Numbered from the stretch's first letter, positions 1-8,695 are shown. The stretch: DNA of 64,000 bases from Pandoraea anhela (GCF_902459655.1 NZ_CABPSB010000021.1:1-64000); one strand, 5' to 3'. The notes: a model not told the origin generated them from the letters alone. Program-made: numbers and translations.

Positions 1-86
1 GTTCCAACTTAAAGTCACTCCGTCAGGGCACCGGCAATCTTCGCCAAGCGGATTTCCAATGGACGACCGATGGCAGTTTCGGTGGG

Positions 87-102
87 TGTTTCACGTGAAA
101 CA
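87..102. promoter_or_regulatory. parS: parS site 1 (ParB binding)
   Basis: Perfect 16-bp palindrome TGTTTCACGTGAAACA, the universal chromosomal parS sequence bound by ParB. Confidence 0.95.
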
Positions 103-314
103 TTTCGAGGGAACGACTGATTTGATTTACACCGGTGGCCTCACGCTTCCCTCAAACACCACACCCGCCAACAACTCTCTCACTCTCCTTCACTTCCGGG
201 CAGCGAAGATCGCCGGCACCCTGACTACGTTCCAACTTAAAGTCACTCCGTCAGGGCACCAGCAATCTTCGCCAAGCGGATTTCCAATGGACGATCGACG
301 GCTGTTCGGGCGAA

Positions 315-330
315 TGTTCCACGTGAAACA
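315..330. promoter_or_regulatory. parS: parS site 2 (ParB binding)
   Basis: TGTTCCACGTGAAACA, which fits the accepted parS consensus TGTTNCACGTGAAACA. It lies in the second copy of the direct repeat. Confidence 0.9.
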
Positions 331-528
331 TCCAAGGACTTTCCGAGTCAGGTCCTCCGCGATGTTTAGGCGCTGCAAATTCTCAACCGTACGTCAGGCC
401 CTGACTCGACCCTCACACGCATATGGGCTACCCCACCGCCGTGAGGCGGAAAACGTTCGGCATGATCTCGGAACGAGCTTTGCCCCCGCCAAGTCGACGG
501 TTCTCTAGTTAGCGCCCTGCTTCACGGA

Positions 529-544
529 TGTTTCTCGTGAAACG
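529..544. promoter_or_regulatory. parS: Degenerate parS site 3
   Basis: TGTTTCTCGTGAAACG, with two differences from the perfect palindrome. Binding may be weaker than at its neighbours. Confidence 0.65.
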
Positions 545-616
545 TCGAAGTGGGCACACTCCCCTCTCTCCCGCGAAAGCCTACGCGGCGTCCAAGCGCC
601 GCCCTCAAAAGCACTG

Positions 617-632
617 CGTTTCACGTGAAACA
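617..632. promoter_or_regulatory. parS: parS site 4 (ParB binding)
   Basis: CGTTTCACGTGAAACA, one outer-base difference from the perfect palindrome. Confidence 0.85.
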
Positions 633-741
633 TGCACGACGCGTTACGCGCACTGTCCCGTTATCTTCAGTTGCCCGGCACGGGGCCTCGACTCACACTT
701 CTGACTCACGCTTCTGCTTCGTCACCACACATTCGCCGTCC

Positions 742-757
742 TGTTTCACGTGAAACA
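742..757. promoter_or_regulatory. parS: parS site 5 (ParB binding)
   Basis: Perfect TGTTTCACGTGAAACA palindrome. A more degenerate TTCACACGTGAAG follows at about 771 and is not called. Confidence 0.95.
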
Positions 758-1068
758 AGAACGCTGGTTCTTCACACGTGAAGGCGAATGGGCGCGGGAT
801 CGATTGCCCGTCTGCCGAAAAGAAGCACGTGGTTTCTGATCACCCAAGGGTTCCGGCATGGCTCCCGGAAAAATATGACGAGAGCGCAACAAGCGCTGCG
901 TCTACGCCTTTCATCGGGAAGCTTGCGTGTCGAGAACCGGGCGCGCTGACGGAGCGACTTTAAAGTTGGCGCGCAGGGGCGTCGTCGATCTCCACGGCGC
1001 AATGCAACCATTACGCCGCGACAATAGGAATGTGGTTTTGAGAGGAGAACCACCGCGCCCCAAACCCA

Positions 1069-1084
1069 GGTTTCACGTGAAACA
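1069..1084. promoter_or_regulatory. parS: parS site 6 (ParB binding)
   Basis: GGTTTCACGTGAAACA, one outer-base difference from the perfect palindrome. It is the site closest to the DnaA-box cluster. Confidence 0.85.
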
Positions 1085-1167
1085 AAAATCGGTAGCGAAA
1101 CAAAACCTACCAAAACGAAGTCGAAAGCACACTTCTCCACCAGGCGCACATCTCTCGATCCGTCGCG

Positions 1168-1339
1168 TTATCCACATCCCCCGCCATCCGTCGAAATACG
1201 ATTTCAGGAATTTGCTTTTCTGTGGATAACCTGGCGCGTCAATTTCACTCGAAATTCGAAAAAATCCCGTAACCCCTTGTTGCGGCGGTGCGCCATAGAT
1301 TTGCGTTACCCACACATATCCACAAGCAACTGTGAATAA
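1168..1339. other. DnaA-box cluster (left origin candidate)
   Basis: Two perfect DnaA boxes, TTATCCACA at 1168-1176 and its complement TGTGGATAA at 1221-1229, are accompanied by three single-mismatch boxes: TTACCCACA at 1306-1314, ATATCCACA at 1316-1324 and TGTGAATAA at 1331-1339. The bases between are relatively AT-rich (about 1195-1265). Together with the adjacent parS sites this is compatible with oriC or an origin-linked DnaA-binding locus. Confidence 0.65.
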
Positions 1340-1474
1340 GTGACTTAGCACACAATCGGGATCACTTCCCGCTCCGGCCCAAGAAAATTGGGGACGGATA
1401 AGCCGCATACACCCTGTCGCTCTCCGATAGCCCCCCCCTTCGAACGACCGTTCGCCAACCATTGCCCCGCCGGA

Positions 1475-1505
1475 AAAGAAAAAGCCCGCCGAGCGGCGGG
1501 CTTCT
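1475..1505 (-). terminator. Rho-independent terminator after livF
   Basis: On the minus strand a GC-rich 9-bp stem (AAGCCCGCC/GGCGGGCTT) with a 4-base loop is followed by TTTCTTTTCC. It lies about 30 bases past the stop of the ATPase gene and would end the first Liv-type operon. Confidence 0.9.
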
Positions 1506-1533
1506 CTACAGCCAATGCGAATGGGCGGATGCG

Positions 1534-2280
1534 TCAGGCCGCCTTCTTCGCCAACCCGAGGTAAGTCTCGATGACCTTCGGATTGCTTGCCAGCTCCTGT
1601 GCAGGACCTTCCAGCGCCAGCTCACCCGTTTCGATGACGTAGGCATAGTCAGCGACTTGCAAGGCCGCACGGGCGTTCTGCTCGATCAGGAGCGTGGCCA
1701 CTCCAGTCTTGCGTAAGTCGTTGATGATATGGAAGATTTCCTTCACGATCAGCGGCGCCAACCCCAAGCTCGGTTCGTCGAGCATCAGCAGCTGCGGCTT
1801 GGCCATCAGCGCACGACCCACGGCCAGCATCTGACGCTCGCCGCCCGACAGCGTCCCCGCCTGCTGCACACGACGCTCCTTCAGACGCGGGAAAAGCGCG
1901 TAGACCACTTCCATCTGGTCCAGGAAGTTCTTCTCCCCTGCCTTCTTGCGACGATATGCCCCGAGCAACAGGTTGTCCTCGACGGTCATCGTCGAGAACA
2001 ACTCGCGCTTCTCCGGTACGAGACACATGCCCCGCGAGACACGCGCCTCGATGGACAACGCCGACATCTCCTGACCGAGATACGCCACGCTCCCCTTGCT
2101 CGACCCGTTATGCGGCAGCGCCCCCATGATGGCGTTGAGCATCGACGACTTGCCCGCACCGTTCGGACCGATCACGGTGACGATCTGCCCCGCGCCGACC
2201 CGAAGATGCGCCCCATGCACCGCCTCGACTTTGCCGTATGCGACGGCGAGGTCCCTGACCTCAAGAATCGCGTTAGCCAT
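1534..2280 (-). CDS. livF: Liv-type ABC transporter ATP-binding protein LivF
   Basis: One of the two cytoplasmic ATPases of a HAAT-family importer for branched-chain amino acids or related carboxylates. Walker A GPNGAGKS is at residues 38-45, the signature LSGGERQ and Walker B LLMLDEPSLGLAPL follow, and the 248-residue length is usual for LivF. The ATG at 2280 shares its A with the TGA of the upstream fused gene (TGATG), implying translational coupling. A GTG one codon earlier is an alternative, but the GGAGGGG sequence is better spaced for the ATG. It is the last gene of the operon and is followed by a clear terminator. The true substrate cannot be read from the ATPase. Confidence 0.93.
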   Translation of the reverse strand: MANAILEVRDLAVAYGKVEAVHGAHLRVGAGQIVTVIGPNGAGKSSMLNAIMGALPHNGSSKGSVAYLGQEMSALSIEARVSRGMCLVPEKRELFSTMTVEDNLLLGAYRRKKAGEKNFLDQMEVVYALFPRLKERRVQQAGTLSGGERQMLAVGRALMAKPQLLMLDEPSLGLAPLIVKEIFHIINDLRKTGVATLLIEQNARAALQVADYAYVIETGELALEGPAQELASNPKVIETYLGLAKKAA

Positions 2281-4076
2281 CACTCCACCCCTCCAAGGTA
2301 CGCTTCGAGCACCGCCGGGTTCTTCTGCACGTCTTCCGGCAGCCCCTCCGCAATCTTGGTGCCGAACTCCATCACCACCAGGTGATCCGTCAGATTCATC
2401 ACGAAGTCCATGTCATGCTCGACCAGCAGCACGCTCATGCCCTCGTCCTTGAGCTTCCTGAGCAGATCGCCCAGCGCCTGCTTCTCTTTATAACGCAGAC
2501 CGGCAGCCGGCTCGTCGAGCAGCAGCAGCGTCGGGTCGCACGCCAGCGCACGCGCAATTTCCAGAATACGTTGCTGACCGAGGGCCAGGCTGCCCGCTTC
2601 GTCGTACATGTGAGCGCCAAGCCCGACACGTTCGATCTGCAACCTGGCTTCGTGCAACAGCATGGCTTCTTCTTGACGATCCAGACGCAACACGCTGGAC
2701 CACACACCACCCTGCGGACGGCGACGCAGCCCGTTCTTGTCACGCAGATACGCGCCGATCGCCACGTTCTCGAGCACGCTCATATGCGGCATCAGACGCA
2801 CGTGCTGGAAGGTCCGCCCAATGCCGCGCTTGACGATCTCGCGGGACGGCAGACGGTCGATACGCTCGCCCAGGAACGAGATTTCGCCGCGCGTCGCCTG
2901 CAACACCCCCGTGACGAGGTTGAACGTGGTCGACTTGCCCGCCCCGTTCGGACCGATCAGACCGACGATCTCACCTGCCTTGACCTCGAACGACACGTCG
3001 TTCACCGCGACCAGACCACCGAACTCCTTGCGCGCCTTCTCCAGCTTGAGCACGACTTCGCCGACAGCGGGCTTCGCACGATGCCCCAGCGCTTGCGCCT
3101 GCGCCGGCGCCTTCGCGACACGACGCGCCGGGAAGATTTTGCCGAAGAACGGCCACACGCCGTCGCGCGCATATTGCAGCAGCAACACGAGCAAGATGCC
3201 GAAGACGATGGTCTCGAAGTTGCCGTTCGCGCCCAGCAGCACCGGCAGAATGTTCTGCAAGTAGTCCTTGAGCACCGTAAGGATCGCCGCGCCCAGCACC
3301 GCGCCCCACACATGCGACACACCACCGACCACCGCCATGAACAGATATTCGATGCCGTGGTTCAGGTTGAACGGCGTCGGGTTCACGGCACGCTGCAAAT
3401 GCGCGTACAGCCAGCCCGAAATCGCTGCGAGCACCGCCGCATAGACGAATACGACGACCTTCATCCACGCCGTGTTCACGCCCATCGCCTCGGCCATCAC
3501 GCCGCCGCCCTTGAGCGCGCGAATGGCACGGCCGGGACGCGAGTCCAGCAGGTTCTTGATCGACACCACCGCCAGCACGACCACGATCCAGATCAGATAG
3601 TACATCTGACGCCCGCTCGCCAACTCCAGACCGAACAGATTGATGGTCGGAATGTCGTTCAGGCCGTCGTACTTGCCCAGGAATTCGAGGTTGCCGAACA
3701 GGTAGTACAGCGCCAGTCCCCACGCAATCGTGCCCAACGGCAGGAAGTGGCCGGACAGACGCATCGTGATCGCGCCGATGATGAGCGCTGCACCCGCCGT
3801 GATCGCCACACCGACGACCAGGCCGAGCCAGGGCGATGCCCCGTAAGCCGTCGTCAGATACGCGGTCGCATAAGCGCCCAGACCGACGAACGCCGCCTGT
3901 CCGAACGACGTCATGCCCGCCACGCCGGTCAGCAGCACGAGGCCGATGGCGACGATGCTGTACAGGCCGATGTAATTGAGCAGCGTCACCCAATACTCAG
4001 GCAAACGCACGGGTGCCGGCAACACCGGCAGCACCGCCAGCAGCACCAGGAAAATCAGGAAGTATTTGTTTTTCAT
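2280..4076 (-). CDS. Fused Liv-type permease-ATPase (LivM-LivG)
   Basis: A single 598-residue chain joins an inner-membrane permease of the LivM family (residues ~1-315, many hydrophobic helices, [15 protein letters not shown] loop) to an ATPase of the LivG family (residues ~342-598). The junction is an Ala/Pro/Arg-rich linker at ~317-341. Walker A GPNGAGKS is at 375-382, followed by LALGQQR and [11 protein letters not shown]. The ATPase ends ...LEAYLGGVE, like free LivG. Fusion of these two subunits is known in beta- and alphaproteobacteria and would fix their 1:1 stoichiometry. It lies 18 bases downstream of the LivH gene and overlaps the LivF start by one base, so the three are probably co-transcribed. 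Confidence 0.93.
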   Translation of the reverse strand: MKNKYFLIFLVLLAVLPVLPAPVRLPEYWVTLLNYIGLYSIVAIGLVLLTGVAGMTSFGQAAFVGLGAYATAYLTTAYGASPWLGLVVGVAITAGAALIIGAITMRLSGHFLPLGTIAWGLALYYLFGNLEFLGKYDGLNDIPTINLFGLELASGRQMYYLIWIVVVLAVVSIKNLLDSRPGRAIRALKGGGVMAEAMGVNTAWMKVVVFVYAAVLAAISGWLYAHLQRAVNPTPFNLNHGIEYLFMAVVGGVSHVWGAVLGAAILTVLKDYLQNILPVLLGANGNFETIVFGILLVLLLQYARDGVWPFFGKIFPARRVAKAPAQAQALGHRAKPAVGEVVLKLEKARKEFGGLVAVNDVSFEVKAGEIVGLIGPNGAGKSTTFNLVTGVLQATRGEISFLGERIDRLPSREIVKRGIGRTFQHVRLMPHMSVLENVAIGAYLRDKNGLRRRPQGGVWSSVLRLDRQEEAMLLHEARLQIERVGLGAHMYDEAGSLALGQQRILEIARALACDPTLLLLDEPAAGLRYKEKQALGDLLRKLKDEGMSVLLVEHDMDFVMNLTDHLVVMEFGTKIAEGLPEDVQKNPAVLEAYLGGVE

Positions 4077-4094
4077 TCTGTGGTCCGCCCCGGC

Positions 4095-5150
4095 TTATTC
4101 CTCGTCTTCTTCCACATGCTTGCTCGTGAGCGACAGCCACAGCAGCACCGGAAGGATCAGCGTGAAGACGATGACCTCTTTGTACGCACTCGCCCAAAAC
4201 GACGAATACGACTCCAGCAGGCCCACGAGAATGGCGCCCAGCGCCGCGACCGGGTAACTCACCAGACCACCGATGATCGCGCCCACGAAGCCCTTCAGAC
4301 CGATCAGGAAGCCCGATTCGTAATAGATGGTCGTGATCGGTGCGATCAGAATGCCGCACAGCACCCCCAGCACCGCCGCCAGCGTGAACGCCAGCCGGCC
4401 GGCCTGCACCGTGCCGATACCCACCAGACGCGCACCCAGACGGTTCACGGCCGTGGCGCGCAACGCCTTGCCCGAGAGTGAACGGTCGAAGTAGAAGTAA
4501 AGCGCCAGAATCATCACGACGGATACGCCAACCACCCACAAGCTCTGTCCGGACACCATCACCGAGCCGATGTTGAAGCTTGCGTCCGAGAACGCCTGCG
4601 TGCGCGACCCCTCGGCACCGAACATCACCAGCCCCAGCCCCGTCAGCGCGAAGTGCACGCCGACCGAGACGATCAGCAGCAACAGCGTGCTCGCCTCGGC
4701 GAGCGGCTGATACGCCAGACGGTAAAGCATCGGCCCCATCGGCACGACGAGCAGCAGCGTGAGCGCGATCTGCACGAGCATGGGCAAGGTCATCGGTGTG
4801 AGCGCCTTCGCCACGAAGAACACGGCGATCGGGAACACCAGATATTTGCCCGCAAGCACCGGCACGAGGCGTCCAGCCAGTTTGCGACGCTCGCTGTGAC
4901 GCAGCACGCCGGCCGTCTCCACGATGAACGTGCAGATGCCCATCGCCACGAGCAGCCAGCTCGTGAGCGGAAACTTCTGTGTCTGGAGTGCCGCCAGCGT
5001 GAGCGCGCCATACGACACGAACTCGCCCTGCGGAATGAAGATGACGCGGGTGACGGAGAACACCAACACGAGCGCCAATGCCAGCAAGGCATAAATCGCA
5101 CCCGTGGTGATGCCGTCCTGCGCCAGGATGGCTGCAATCGAAAGATCCAT
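4095..5150 (-). CDS. livH: Liv-type ABC transporter permease LivH
   Basis: Inner-membrane permease of the HAAT importer, pairing with the fused LivM-LivG protein. The start MDLSIAAILAQDGITTGAIY (ATG at 5150 with an upstream GAGGAG) matches the usual LivH beginning; longer forms starting upstream are unlikely. Besides the conserved LivH helices the protein carries an insertion at about residues 70-125 (charged HSERRKLAGR, then two further hydrophobic segments), making it longer (351 residues) than the usual ~290-310. The C-terminus is acidic (HVEEDEE). It is the first gene of the transporter operon. Confidence 0.92.
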   Translation of the reverse strand: MDLSIAAILAQDGITTGAIYALLALALVLVFSVTRVIFIPQGEFVSYGALTLAALQTQKFPLTSWLLVAMGICTFIVETAGVLRHSERRKLAGRLVPVLAGKYLVFPIAVFFVAKALTPMTLPMLVQIALTLLLVVPMGPMLYRLAYQPLAEASTLLLLIVSVGVHFALTGLGLVMFGAEGSRTQAFSDASFNIGSVMVSGQSLWVVGVSVVMILALYFYFDRSLSGKALRATAVNRLGARLVGIGTVQAGRLAFTLAAVLGVLCGILIAPITTIYYESGFLIGLKGFVGAIIGGLVSYPVAALGAILVGLLESYSSFWASAYKEVIVFTLILPVLLWLSLTSKHVEEDEE

Positions 5151-5510
5151 GCTCCTCTCACTTCGTTTGAGTACTTCTTGTACCGGCTGGCGAGACAGCC
5201 GGTGTGATGCACGGCGCAGCGCGCTGCCACCCCGTTCCCCTTCACATCGATACACCTCGCACGTTCCCCGTGTCGCAGCGCAGCGAATTATGAATTGTAT
5301 AAATCGTTATGCATTGGTAAAACTCGGGTGATTACTGAGATGACGGCTTCCGTCTCCGGCGGTGCCCACCCTTGCCCCCACTCGCCAACCCAAGCCGACG
5401 CACGCCGAGGTGCCTCCTCGGGTCTGCATCGTGCGTCCTCACCGGTCACGCGCGGTGCTGCGTGGCCACCCGACTGTGCTGCCGACTTTGCTGCCGACGG
5501 TCCCGCCCGC
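5151..5510. promoter_or_regulatory. Promoter region of the first Liv operon
   Basis: The 360-base spacer before livH contains no credible gene. Its most AT-rich part, about 5285-5330 (GAATTATGAATTGTATAAAT and flanks), is the likely place for the minus-strand promoter. The downstream MarR gene ends at 5511, so its product could act here; no clear operator was identified. Confidence 0.5.
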
Positions 5511-6008
5511 TCAGGCCGCCTTGCGACGGCGGCGCGGCTTGGTCGGGAGCGACGGCGCGTCGGCCAGCACTTCCGGCGGCAACGCTTCGCGAACCACGTC
5601 GAGCAGCCGGTAGATTTCGGCGAGCGTGTCGCGCCCCACCTTATCTTCCAGATACCGATAGCGCGCCTCGACCAGCGGCCCGAGCTTCTTGCACAGGGCT
5701 CGGCTCGACGGCGTGAGCGACACCATCACGCGACGCTGATCGGCCGCGACCCGGCGACGCATGATGAGCCCGGACGCCTCCATACGTTCGAGCATGCCCG
5801 ACAGGCTGGGGCTCAGGATGCAGCACTCGCGCGCGACCTGCCCGATTTCCATCTCCCCGGATTCGCTATCGTTGACGGCCCGTATGACGCGCCATTGTTG
5901 TTCCGTGATGTCGTAGCAATTGAGCAAGGGACGGAAAAGGCCCATCACCGCTTCACGCGATTGCAGCAACAACAAGGATAAGTTGCGGTGTTCGAATTCA
6001 CCCGTCAT
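5511..6008 (-). CDS. MarR-family regulator, HpaR-like
   Basis: A 165-residue winged-helix transcription factor. The opening EHRNLSLLLLQSREAVMGLF and the LLNCYDITEQQWRVIRAV stretch resemble HpaR/HpcR, the repressor of homoprotocatechuate (4-hydroxyphenylacetate) degradation genes. Recognition region ILSPSLSGMLERMEASGLI and wing RRVAADQRRVMVSLT are typical MarR. The C-terminus is basic (KPRRRRKAA). No hpa catabolic genes are nearby; instead it sits between a Liv-type binding protein and the rest of the importer, so a role in controlling uptake of an aromatic acid is plausible but inferred. Confidence 0.8.
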   Translation of the reverse strand: MTGEFEHRNLSLLLLQSREAVMGLFRPLLNCYDITEQQWRVIRAVNDSESGEMEIGQVARECCILSPSLSGMLERMEASGLIMRRRVAADQRRVMVSLTPSSRALCKKLGPLVEARYRYLEDKVGRDTLAEIYRLLDVVREALPPEVLADAPSLPTKPRRRRKAA

Positions 6009-6142
6009 GGATTTACGCTCGAAAGGATCGTCCGTTCAGCCCCCCGGCTGCGGCGATCAGGTTGGGACAATGCGGCCTCTGGTGTGCCGCTCGCCAATGC
6101 ATGTCCTGCCGTCTCTTTGCGACGCGCGAAACTACCACGCTC

Positions 6143-6170
6143 AAAAAAAACGGGCGCGAACGCCCGTTCT
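6143..6170 (-). terminator. Terminator after the Liv-type binding protein
   Basis: On the minus strand CGGGCG-TTCG-CGCCCG is followed by eight T residues. It lies about 100 bases beyond the stop of the binding-protein gene, separating it from the MarR gene. Confidence 0.9.
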
Positions 6171-6265
6171 TCCGGCCCGTCTCGTCAAACCGGGCGCTGA
6201 TACCGCAGAGGCATCTGATGTGACAGCGGGGCATGCCTGCATGCTATAGGCAGCCCCGACGCGCA

Positions 6266-7411
6266 TCAGTTCGCCAATTTCCACTTGCCGTCGACGATTT
6301 GCACCATCACGCGCGAGCGCTGATCCAGACCGTTGTGATCGTTCTTGCTCATGTTGAAGATGCCGGCAGTGCCCGGCATGTCCTTCACGTTTTCGAGCGC
6401 TTCGCGCAGCGCTGCACGGAACTCCGGCGTACCCGCCTTGGCTTTCTTCAGTGCGGCCGGGATGGTCTTTTGCAGCAGCAGACCGGCATCCCACGCGTGG
6501 CCGCCGAAGGTCGAGATCGACCCGGCACCGTAGGCCTTTTCATAGGTCGCCTTATAGGCAGCGGCCGACTTCTTCACCGGGTTGTCGTTCGGCAGTTGCT
6601 CAACGACGAGCAGCGGGCCAGCCGGCAGGTACGTCCCTTCGCAGTCCTTACCGCAAACGCGCAGGAAGTCGTTGTTCGCCACACCGTGCGTCTGATACAG
6701 CTTGCCCTTGTAGCCGCGCTCCTTGAGCGAGCGCTGCGGCAGGGCGGCCGGCGTGCCCGAACCGGCGATCAGCACGGCGTCCGGGTTCGCGCCCATGATC
6801 TTGAGCGTCTGGCCGGTCACCGACGTGTCGGCGCGGTTGAAGCGCTCGGTCGCCACGATCTTGATCTTCTTCAGATCGGCAGCCTTCTGGAATTCCTTGA
6901 GCCAGCCTTCGCCGTAAGCGTCGGCGAAGCCGATGAACGCGGCCGTCTTCACACCGTTATTGGACATGTGCTCGGCAATGGCGGTCGCCATGAGAATGTC
7001 GTTCTGCGGGGTCTTGAACGCCCAGGTGCGCTTCTCGTCCATCGGCTCCACGATGGCGGCGCCTGCGGCCATCGAGATCACCGGTGTCTTCGTCTCGGCG
7101 GCAACGTCGACCATTGCCAGCGAGTTCGGCGTGACGGTCGAGCCGATCACGGCGTCCACGCGATCTTCACTGATCAGCTTGCGCATGTTCTTGACGGCGG
7201 TCGTCGTGTCGGTCGCGTCGTCGAGCACGATGTATTGCACCGACTGGCCGTCGATCGTCTTGGGCATCAGGGCAATCGTGTTCTTTTCGGGGATGCCCAG
7301 CGAAGCCGCCGGACCGGTCGCCGACAGCGACACGCCAATCTTCACCTGAGCGTTCGCAACGCCCGCGACGAGCATCATGGCCGAGGCCATGCACAGCAAC
7401 TTCAGTTTCAT
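6266..7411 (-). CDS. Liv-type periplasmic substrate-binding protein
   Basis: A 381-residue periplasmic binding protein of the LivK/peripla_BP_6 family. MKLKLLCMASAMMLVAGVANA is a signal peptide with a cleavage after ANA, and the mature chain begins QVKIGVSLSATGPAASLG, a hallmark start of HAAT binding proteins. The ATG at 7411 follows a good GGAG at proper distance; a much longer open frame upstream is only read-through of a neighbouring frame. It is probably the extracytoplasmic receptor for the importer at 1.5-5.2 kb, although a terminator and a MarR gene separate them. The family spans branched-chain amino acids, amides and aromatic acids, so the ligand is open. Confidence 0.9.
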   Translation of the reverse strand: MKLKLLCMASAMMLVAGVANAQVKIGVSLSATGPAASLGIPEKNTIALMPKTIDGQSVQYIVLDDATDTTTAVKNMRKLISEDRVDAVIGSTVTPNSLAMVDVAAETKTPVISMAAGAAIVEPMDEKRTWAFKTPQNDILMATAIAEHMSNNGVKTAAFIGFADAYGEGWLKEFQKAADLKKIKIVATERFNRADTSVTGQTLKIMGANPDAVLIAGSGTPAALPQRSLKERGYKGKLYQTHGVANNDFLRVCGKDCEGTYLPAGPLLVVEQLPNDNPVKKSAAAYKATYEKAYGAGSISTFGGHAWDAGLLLQKTIPAALKKAKAGTPEFRAALREALENVKDMPGTAGIFNMSKNDHNGLDQRSRVMVQIVDGKWKLAN

Positions 7412-7502
7412 TTGGGTCTCCTCACAAAAATCTCGAATTCGTTTTTTCGACAGGTCTACGCGGCCGTCCGTGTGACAGGGGCTCCCCGCCGTCGCCACAT
7501 TA

Positions 7503-7520
7503 ACCGACCGCTCAGTCGGT
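7503..7520. promoter_or_regulatory. Candidate TetR-type operator
   Basis: ACCGACCGCTCAGTCGGT has inverted arms ACCGAC/GTCGGT around a 6-base centre, in the spacer 90 bases upstream of the binding-protein start. Palindromes of this kind are commonly bound by TetR-family repressors. No TetR gene is in the window, so this is a prediction. Confidence 0.45.
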
Positions 7521-7629
7521 AAATTGTCGCCCATCTTACGGGCACGGACGCCAGTTCGTAAAGTGCGGTTTCCCCACCTGTGGCATCCGCCACAGCGAGC
7601 ATGCCGCCATCCGCCTCGGGTGCGCAACC

Positions 7630-8412
7630 TCAACCACGCAAAAAGGCGTCGTAGCCTGTCTTCACGATCAGCACGGCGAGCACGGCCAGAAACATGCGCC
7701 GCACGAAACCCACGCCGTACTTGAGCGCGAGACGGCTGCCGATCAGACTGCCCAGCACGTTCATCACGGCCATGGCCGCACCGACCTGCCACCACACATG
7801 CCCGCCCATGCCGAAGAGCAAGAGCGCGGCCAGATTGGTCGCCACGTTCACGATCTTGGACGACGCCGACGCGTTGACGAAGTCCTGCCCGAAAAGACGG
7901 ACGAACAGAAACACGAGGAAGCTGCCCGTGCCGGGTCCGAAGAAACCGTCGTAGAAGCCGATGGCGCCGCCCACGGCGATTGCCATCAGGGTCACCCCTG
8001 TCCCGCCCTTCACAGGGGCGTGGACCGTCCCGAAATCCTTCTTGCGCAGGGTGTAGACTGCCACGGCCACCAGCAGGAACGGCAACCCCTTGCGAAGCAC
8101 ATCGGCAGGCACGTGCGTCACGGCGTACGCACCGCAGAACGAAAAGACGAATGCCGCTGCGGTCGCGGGCATTACGATGGCCCAGCGCAGTTGAATGCCG
8201 CGTGCATAGCGCAACGCGGCGGAGGCGGTGCCCCAGATGCCCGCCATTTTGTTCGTGCCGAACAGCAGCGGCGGCGCCGCGTTGGGGAAGACGGCGAACA
8301 GCGTCGGCACGGCGATCAGTCCGCCGCCGCCGACCACGGCGTCGATCAGACCGGCCAGAAACGCTCCGCCCGCGAGCATCAACAAATCGCTCAGCGCCCA
8401 ACTCGTCAACAT
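7630..8412 (-). CDS. TauE/SafE-family membrane permease
   Basis: A 260-residue inner-membrane protein with about eight hydrophobic segments and the duplicated family motifs: GLIDAVVGGGGLIAVPTL near the N-terminus and GFYDGFFGPGTGSFLVFLFVRLFG in the middle. TauE/SafE proteins (DUF81) are proposed exporters of sulfite, sulfoacetate or other small organic acids. The ATG at 8412 is preceded by GGGGAA; a start five codons upstream is less likely. The gene has its own spacer on both sides and no functionally linked neighbour, so the substrate is unknown. Confidence 0.88.
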   Translation of the reverse strand: MLTSWALSDLLMLAGGAFLAGLIDAVVGGGGLIAVPTLFAVFPNAAPPLLFGTNKMAGIWGTASAALRYARGIQLRWAIVMPATAAAFVFSFCGAYAVTHVPADVLRKGLPFLLVAVAVYTLRKKDFGTVHAPVKGGTGVTLMAIAVGGAIGFYDGFFGPGTGSFLVFLFVRLFGQDFVNASASSKIVNVATNLAALLLFGMGGHVWWQVGAAMAVMNVLGSLIGSRLALKYGVGFVRRMFLAVLAVLIVKTGYDAFLRG

Positions 8413-8695
8413 ACATTCCCCATACACGACATCCCGGCGACCCTGACCGTCCCGCGCCTCAGGGGCCGCCAGACGAAAACGGCGAGCATAGCGTTTTTAT
8501 TCCGCATTGCGCGTACAAAAACGGTGCCATTCTCGCAACACGGCGTAAAAACGGTCCGGCACGCATCGATATGGGGTACGAGGAATGAAACCGAAAGCAT
8601 CGTGCGCAGGTCGACGAGCCAGTCGCCATCCGGATGCACACGCGTCGAATGCGCTGACTTCAGGGACGGTAGCGACAGGGAGGCAAGCCGTGCGG

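Larger units (their letters stand above)
1..331. repeat. Direct repeat pair (1-103 and 229-331), each ending in parS
   Basis: Positions 1-103 and 229-331 align without gaps at an offset of 228. The first ~75 bases are almost identical, the next ~10 diverge, and both copies end in a parS palindrome (87-102 and 315-330). The 125 bases between the copies are not repeated after the second copy. Because the first copy begins at base 1 of the window, more copies may lie to the left. Confidence 0.9.
1..1474. other. Origin-proximal non-coding region with parS and DnaA boxes
   Basis: No convincing gene is visible here; the open frames mostly translate the palindromes themselves (recurring FHVKH). The stretch carries six parS-like sites between 87 and 1084 and five DnaA-box-like 9-mers between 1168 and 1339, together with a duplicated ~100-bp segment. 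This arrangement is known from chromosome regions near oriC, usually beside mnmG/rsmG/parAB, which would lie to the left outside the window. The role as a centromere is strongly supported by the sites; its role as the actual replication start is an inference. Confidence 0.8.

Noticed and set aside
59-508. 149-codon plus-strand reading frame in the parS region
   Set aside because: Its translation is built from parS palindromes and repeat sequence (FHVKH twice) and it has no plausible ribosome-binding site.
1440-1454. Palindrome CGAACGACCGTTCG near the left edge
   Set aside because: It lies beyond the livF stop and terminator on the transcribed side, so it is not placed as an operator; no gene to the left is visible to judge it.
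2382-4481. 700-codon plus-strand frame opposite the Liv permease genes
   Set aside because: It is the antisense shadow of highly GC-rich coding sequence; composition is Arg/His/Gln-rich without any domain.
6266-8416. Long minus frame that merges the binding-protein and TauE regions
   Set aside because: The N-terminal third is read out of frame through the TauE gene and spacer; the real start with signal peptide and GGAG is at 7411.
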